Source: an uncultured Dokdonia sp.
Lineage (GTDB): Bacteria > Bacteroidota > Bacteroidia > Flavobacteriales > Flavobacteriaceae
Assembly (NCBI RefSeq): GCF_947492535.1
Contig: NZ_CANLNH010000010.1
Coordinates: 62,001 to 126,000 of the forward strand
Length of the DNA: 64,000 bases
Reading direction: 5' to 3'
How positions within the stretch are numbered: the first letter of the stretch is position 1; each line of letters opens with the position of its first letter. Of the stretch, positions 61,991-64,000 are shown piece after piece. Below the pieces are notes generated by a model, which worked only from the letters and a program-made list of their open reading frames with translations, did not search any database and was not told where the DNA came from. Position numbers and translations under genes: made by a program.

Positions 61991-62023
61991 GAGTAAGCGG
62001 GTTTAGACTTGCTTACTCTTTAT
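61991..62023 (+). terminator. Terminator of peptide C
   Basis: GAGTAAGC (61991-61998) pairs with GCTTACTC (62011-62018), followed by TTTATT. Confidence 0.8.
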
Positions 62024-62326
62024 TAAAACATGTTGTCTTTTATATATGTAGCAAATGTTTCTATTATGATACTTACGCTTCTTGCGTTACGATAGAAATA
62101 AATACTAACATCATATTTAGGTAATTCAGAATTCTTCTTATAAATCTTAAAAAGGAAGTAGGCGAGTACTTTTTACAAGTTATATGTCTACTAAAATTAA
62201 GAGTATATAGTTTAATGACTGTGTGTCAGATCATTTTAATCACTAATAGTACAAAACGAATACCCTGTACATTCTGATTGGTTTAAATTGCTATGAACGA
62301 GATTTAAGCATAGAATTCATAAAGGA

Positions 62327-62362
62327 AGACATAGGCTGTGAGTGTCTTTAAGTGTTCATGGC
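62327..62362 (+). ncRNA. Candidate leader pseudoknot D
   Basis: AGACAT (62327-62332), AG, GCTGTGA (62335-62341), GTGTCT (62342-62347), 8-base loop, TCATGGC (62356-62362). Stem 1 has one G-U pair and stem 2 has two. The peptide ATG follows after 26 bases. Confidence 0.65.
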
Positions 62363-62388
62363 ATTGTTAATTATTAAATTTTACAATT

Positions 62389-62631
62389 ATGTTAAAAAAC
62401 ATTTTAAATCTAGAAGGAGCTCAACAATTAAATAAAACAGAGCAAAAAAGTATTAAAGGTGGAGTCTTTACTATCGGAGGTGTACCTATTGGTTCTACTT
62501 GTGATTATAATTCATTGCAAGCGTGTTTAAACGTATGTACAGCTCCAGGCACAAGTTGTGCGGCTTGTGCAGATACAAATGCTACACCAGGAACCTACGA
62601 ATGTAGAGCAGGTGGCTTTACAATTGGATAA
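62389..62631 (+). CDS. Cys-containing GG-leader peptide D
   Basis: An 80-residue peptide with leader MLKNILNLEGAQQLNKTEQ then KSIKGG. The longer core of 55 residues has six Cys (STCDYNSLQACLNVC, TSCAACAD, YECRAG) and begins and ends with the similar pieces FTIGG and FTIG. A terminator follows. Confidence 0.88.
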   Translation: MLKNILNLEGAQQLNKTEQKSIKGGVFTIGGVPIGSTCDYNSLQACLNVCTAPGTSCAACADTNATPGTYECRAGGFTIG

Positions 62632-62653
62632 TTGTTTGTTATAGTATGTTAGG

Positions 62654-62684
62654 AAAGGGTAGGTTTTAATTGCCTATCCTTTTT
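62654..62684 (+). terminator. Terminator of peptide D
   Basis: AAAGGGTAGG (62654-62663) pairs with CCTATCCTTT (62673-62682) with one wobble, followed by T residues. Confidence 0.8.
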
Positions 62685-62689
62685 AACTT

Positions 62690-64000
62690 TTAATGCAATG
62701 GTTGTTTTTTACGCTTTCGCGAAAGCAAAAGAAGCAATACTATAATAAGACTACCTACAATGATATAATACCAAAACCAATCTTTTTGTGGTAAGGGGTC
62801 CGTGTCTCCAATTAAAACTAATGAAGCCCAATAATAAGGTGCTACTTCAGATCCAGTGTGGTTTTTTAAGTAATCGAGTTTTGCTTGATGTAAAGAAGAA
62901 GATTTAGAGGCACCCTCTTGTAAATTTTTATAAAAGGCGTCTACAATATATTGTGTAGACTTATCGTCTACATTCCATAACGAAGAAATAGTACTTTGTG
63001 CGCCTCCATAAAAAAAGCCTCTAGCAAGACTCATGGTCCCTTCTCCAACGACCATTTCTCCTGCATTAGAATTACATGCACTTAGCATGACAAGAGAAGC
63101 ATTGTTTTGACGTAAACTAATGTCGTCTAGAAAAAGTTTACCATCGCTAAAAGCAATCCAAGGAGCAATAGAATCATTGGCATCTGCATGTGTAGCTAGA
63201 TGAATCAGGTTTGATTTTCCTAATTCATTAAAGAAAGCTTCTTGAGAAGCTTCCTGTTTAGAAAATATATGCCCATTAAAATAGGAGTCTAATGATGCTG
63301 TTTCTTTACTACTTTCTGTAAGCTTTGGTAAATTGAGATTGGTAAACTCTACTGGAGCAAATGCAGAAAAAGTAGTGTTGGTATTTAGGATATTATTTCT
63401 ATTAATCTCATGAAATGCGTAATTGTATTTATACCCTATTTTATGATGATATATGAGGTAGTCATTCTCAGAAGTGTTTGGAGATACTATAAGGCTTTCA
63501 AAAGGAATTTTACTCAAATAATCGTCAGGTATGATCGTAAGCTCTTTAGACTCTATGAGAGATCTTACAGAAGGCGGAAATAATGTTTTATACACCTCAT
63601 AAGACAATTGTTGATACGTTTTAATATCCTTCTCAGTTTTAAAAGGAATGGTGTTTTTTAAAAGCAATTTTTCTACTTTTAAAGCAAAATCTTGAAGTTT
63701 TTCTATAGGAAAGAAAACAGCTTCCTTTTTTGTAATCACAATACCATATCCAGTATTTGTATTAGGGTAAATACCAAACCCATCATCACTAGCGATATGA
63801 TACTCTAAAAGAGCGTGAGAAGGATCTATTTGTTGTTGGATTTCAGCAATAGAGAGACTACTTAATGTATATGAAATAGTATTGTCAGATGATAGGTTTA
63901 TTTTTTTTCGAACTTTTTCTAAGGAGTCTATCGTTTCTTTAAGGAGTGAAATATCATTGGTTCCATCTCTTTGTAAACTTTTAATTTTATTTTGTAATGT
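62690..64000 (-). CDS. CHAT protease with membrane anchor, N-terminus outside window
   Basis: An open frame runs from the window edge to 62690. A GTG at 63739 is internal, since the upstream frame is open and similar to the other CHAT protein (SSLSIAEIQQQIDPSHALLE). The CHAT domain keeps His in HLATHADAND and Cys in LSACNSNAGE, followed by GEGTMSLARGFFYGGA. A C-terminal membrane helix and a basic tail close it; the palindrome encodes LSRK in that tail. At least 436 residues; upstream TPR repeats are expected beyond the edge. Confidence 0.87.
   Translation of the reverse strand, partial: TLQNKIKSLQRDGTNDISLLKETIDSLEKVRKKINLSSDNTISYTLSSLSIAEIQQQIDPSHALLEYHIASDDGFGIYPNTNTGYGIVITKKEAVFFPIEKLQDFALKVEKLLLKNTIPFKTEKDIKTYQQLSYEVYKTLFPPSVRSLIESKELTIIPDDYLSKIPFESLIVSPNTSENDYLIYHHKIGYKYNYAFHEINRNNILNTNTTFSAFAPVEFTNLNLPKLTESSKETASLDSYFNGHIFSKQEASQEAFFNELGKSNLIHLATHADANDSIAPWIAFSDGKLFLDDISLRQNNASLVMLSACNSNAGEMVVGEGTMSLARGFFYGGAQSTISSLWNVDDKSTQYIVDAFYKNLQEGASKSSSLHQAKLDYLKNHTGSEVAPYYWASLVLIGDTDPLPQKDWFWYYIIVGSLIIVLLLLLSRKRKKQPLH
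62713..62726. repeat. Palindrome, copy 14
   Basis: In the second CHAT gene, LSRK phase, encoding part of the basic tail after the membrane helix. Confidence 0.95.

Larger units (their letters stand above)
61961..62388. other. Gene-free region between peptides C and D
   Basis: It contains the terminator of peptide C, an AT-rich stretch without a clear frame, and pseudoknot D. Confidence 0.7.

Overview
The window looks like the chromosome of a marine flavobacterium (Bacteroidota, Flavobacteriaceae; a Dokdonia-like genus would fit). It is AT-rich, the two clearest promoters have the Bacteroidota form TTG-N19/20-TAnnTTTG, and it carries a type IX secretion sorting domain, DPP-IV/POT peptide-use genes, a GYDIA-type GHMP kinase beside HMG-CoA reductase, and many Bacteroidota-type lipoprotein signals. 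A 14-bp palindrome, GCTTTCGCGAAAGC, usually extended to TACGCTTTCGCGAAAGCGTA, occurs 14 times: 10 times inside genes, in all three coding phases, and 4 times between genes.

Layout. 1-2.4 kb: a cut-off secreted protein, a membrane AraC regulator and a glycosyltransferase. 2.4-9.6 kb (minus strand): an arsenosugar-type operon (peroxidase-like protein, ArsS radical SAM enzyme, two TIGR04282-type transferases, rhodanese, DM13/T9SS protein, purine nucleoside phosphorylase, ArsM), followed after a terminator by a DUF547 lipoprotein and a TIGR04283-type glycosyltransferase. 9.76 kb: tRNA-Phe. 10.8-18.4 kb: core operon coaX, outer membrane protein, TPR protein, lptC, small membrane protein, CNNM/CorC protein, PpiD-like chaperone. 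18.5-20.7 kb: mevalonate-pathway pair. 20.9-27 kb: DPP-IV, two POT transporters, thioredoxin-like protein. 27.1-29.1 kb: comEC.

29.2-44.5 kb is an accessory stretch with no copy of the palindrome. It holds unknown secreted proteins, long inverted repeats, a TPR-AraC membrane regulator, a small double-glycine peptide, and a tandemly duplicated pair of secreted proteases (prolyl oligopeptidase S9A plus subtilisin S8). Two copies of a ~107-110-bp element in direct orientation flank the protease cluster. 44.9-51.5 kb returns to conserved genes (NlpC/P60, lpxB, surE, prc, an ABC permease) after a Thr-rich precursor-like peptide.

51.6-64 kb is the most interesting region. Six small Cys-rich peptides with double-glycine leaders are arranged around two membrane proteins that each join a C39-like domain without its catalytic Cys, a VKOR domain and a thioredoxin domain. 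With them lie two CHAT proteases, two paralogous Cys-containing lipoproteins, an ECF sigma factor and a TPR anti-sigma-like protein. Four peptide transcription units share a leader element that folds on paper as an H-type pseudoknot, with base-pair changes that keep the pairing. I infer a dedicated system that recognises, oxidises and exports disulfide-rich peptides. No C39-type ABC exporter is in the window. All functions are read from sequence motifs; no database search was run.
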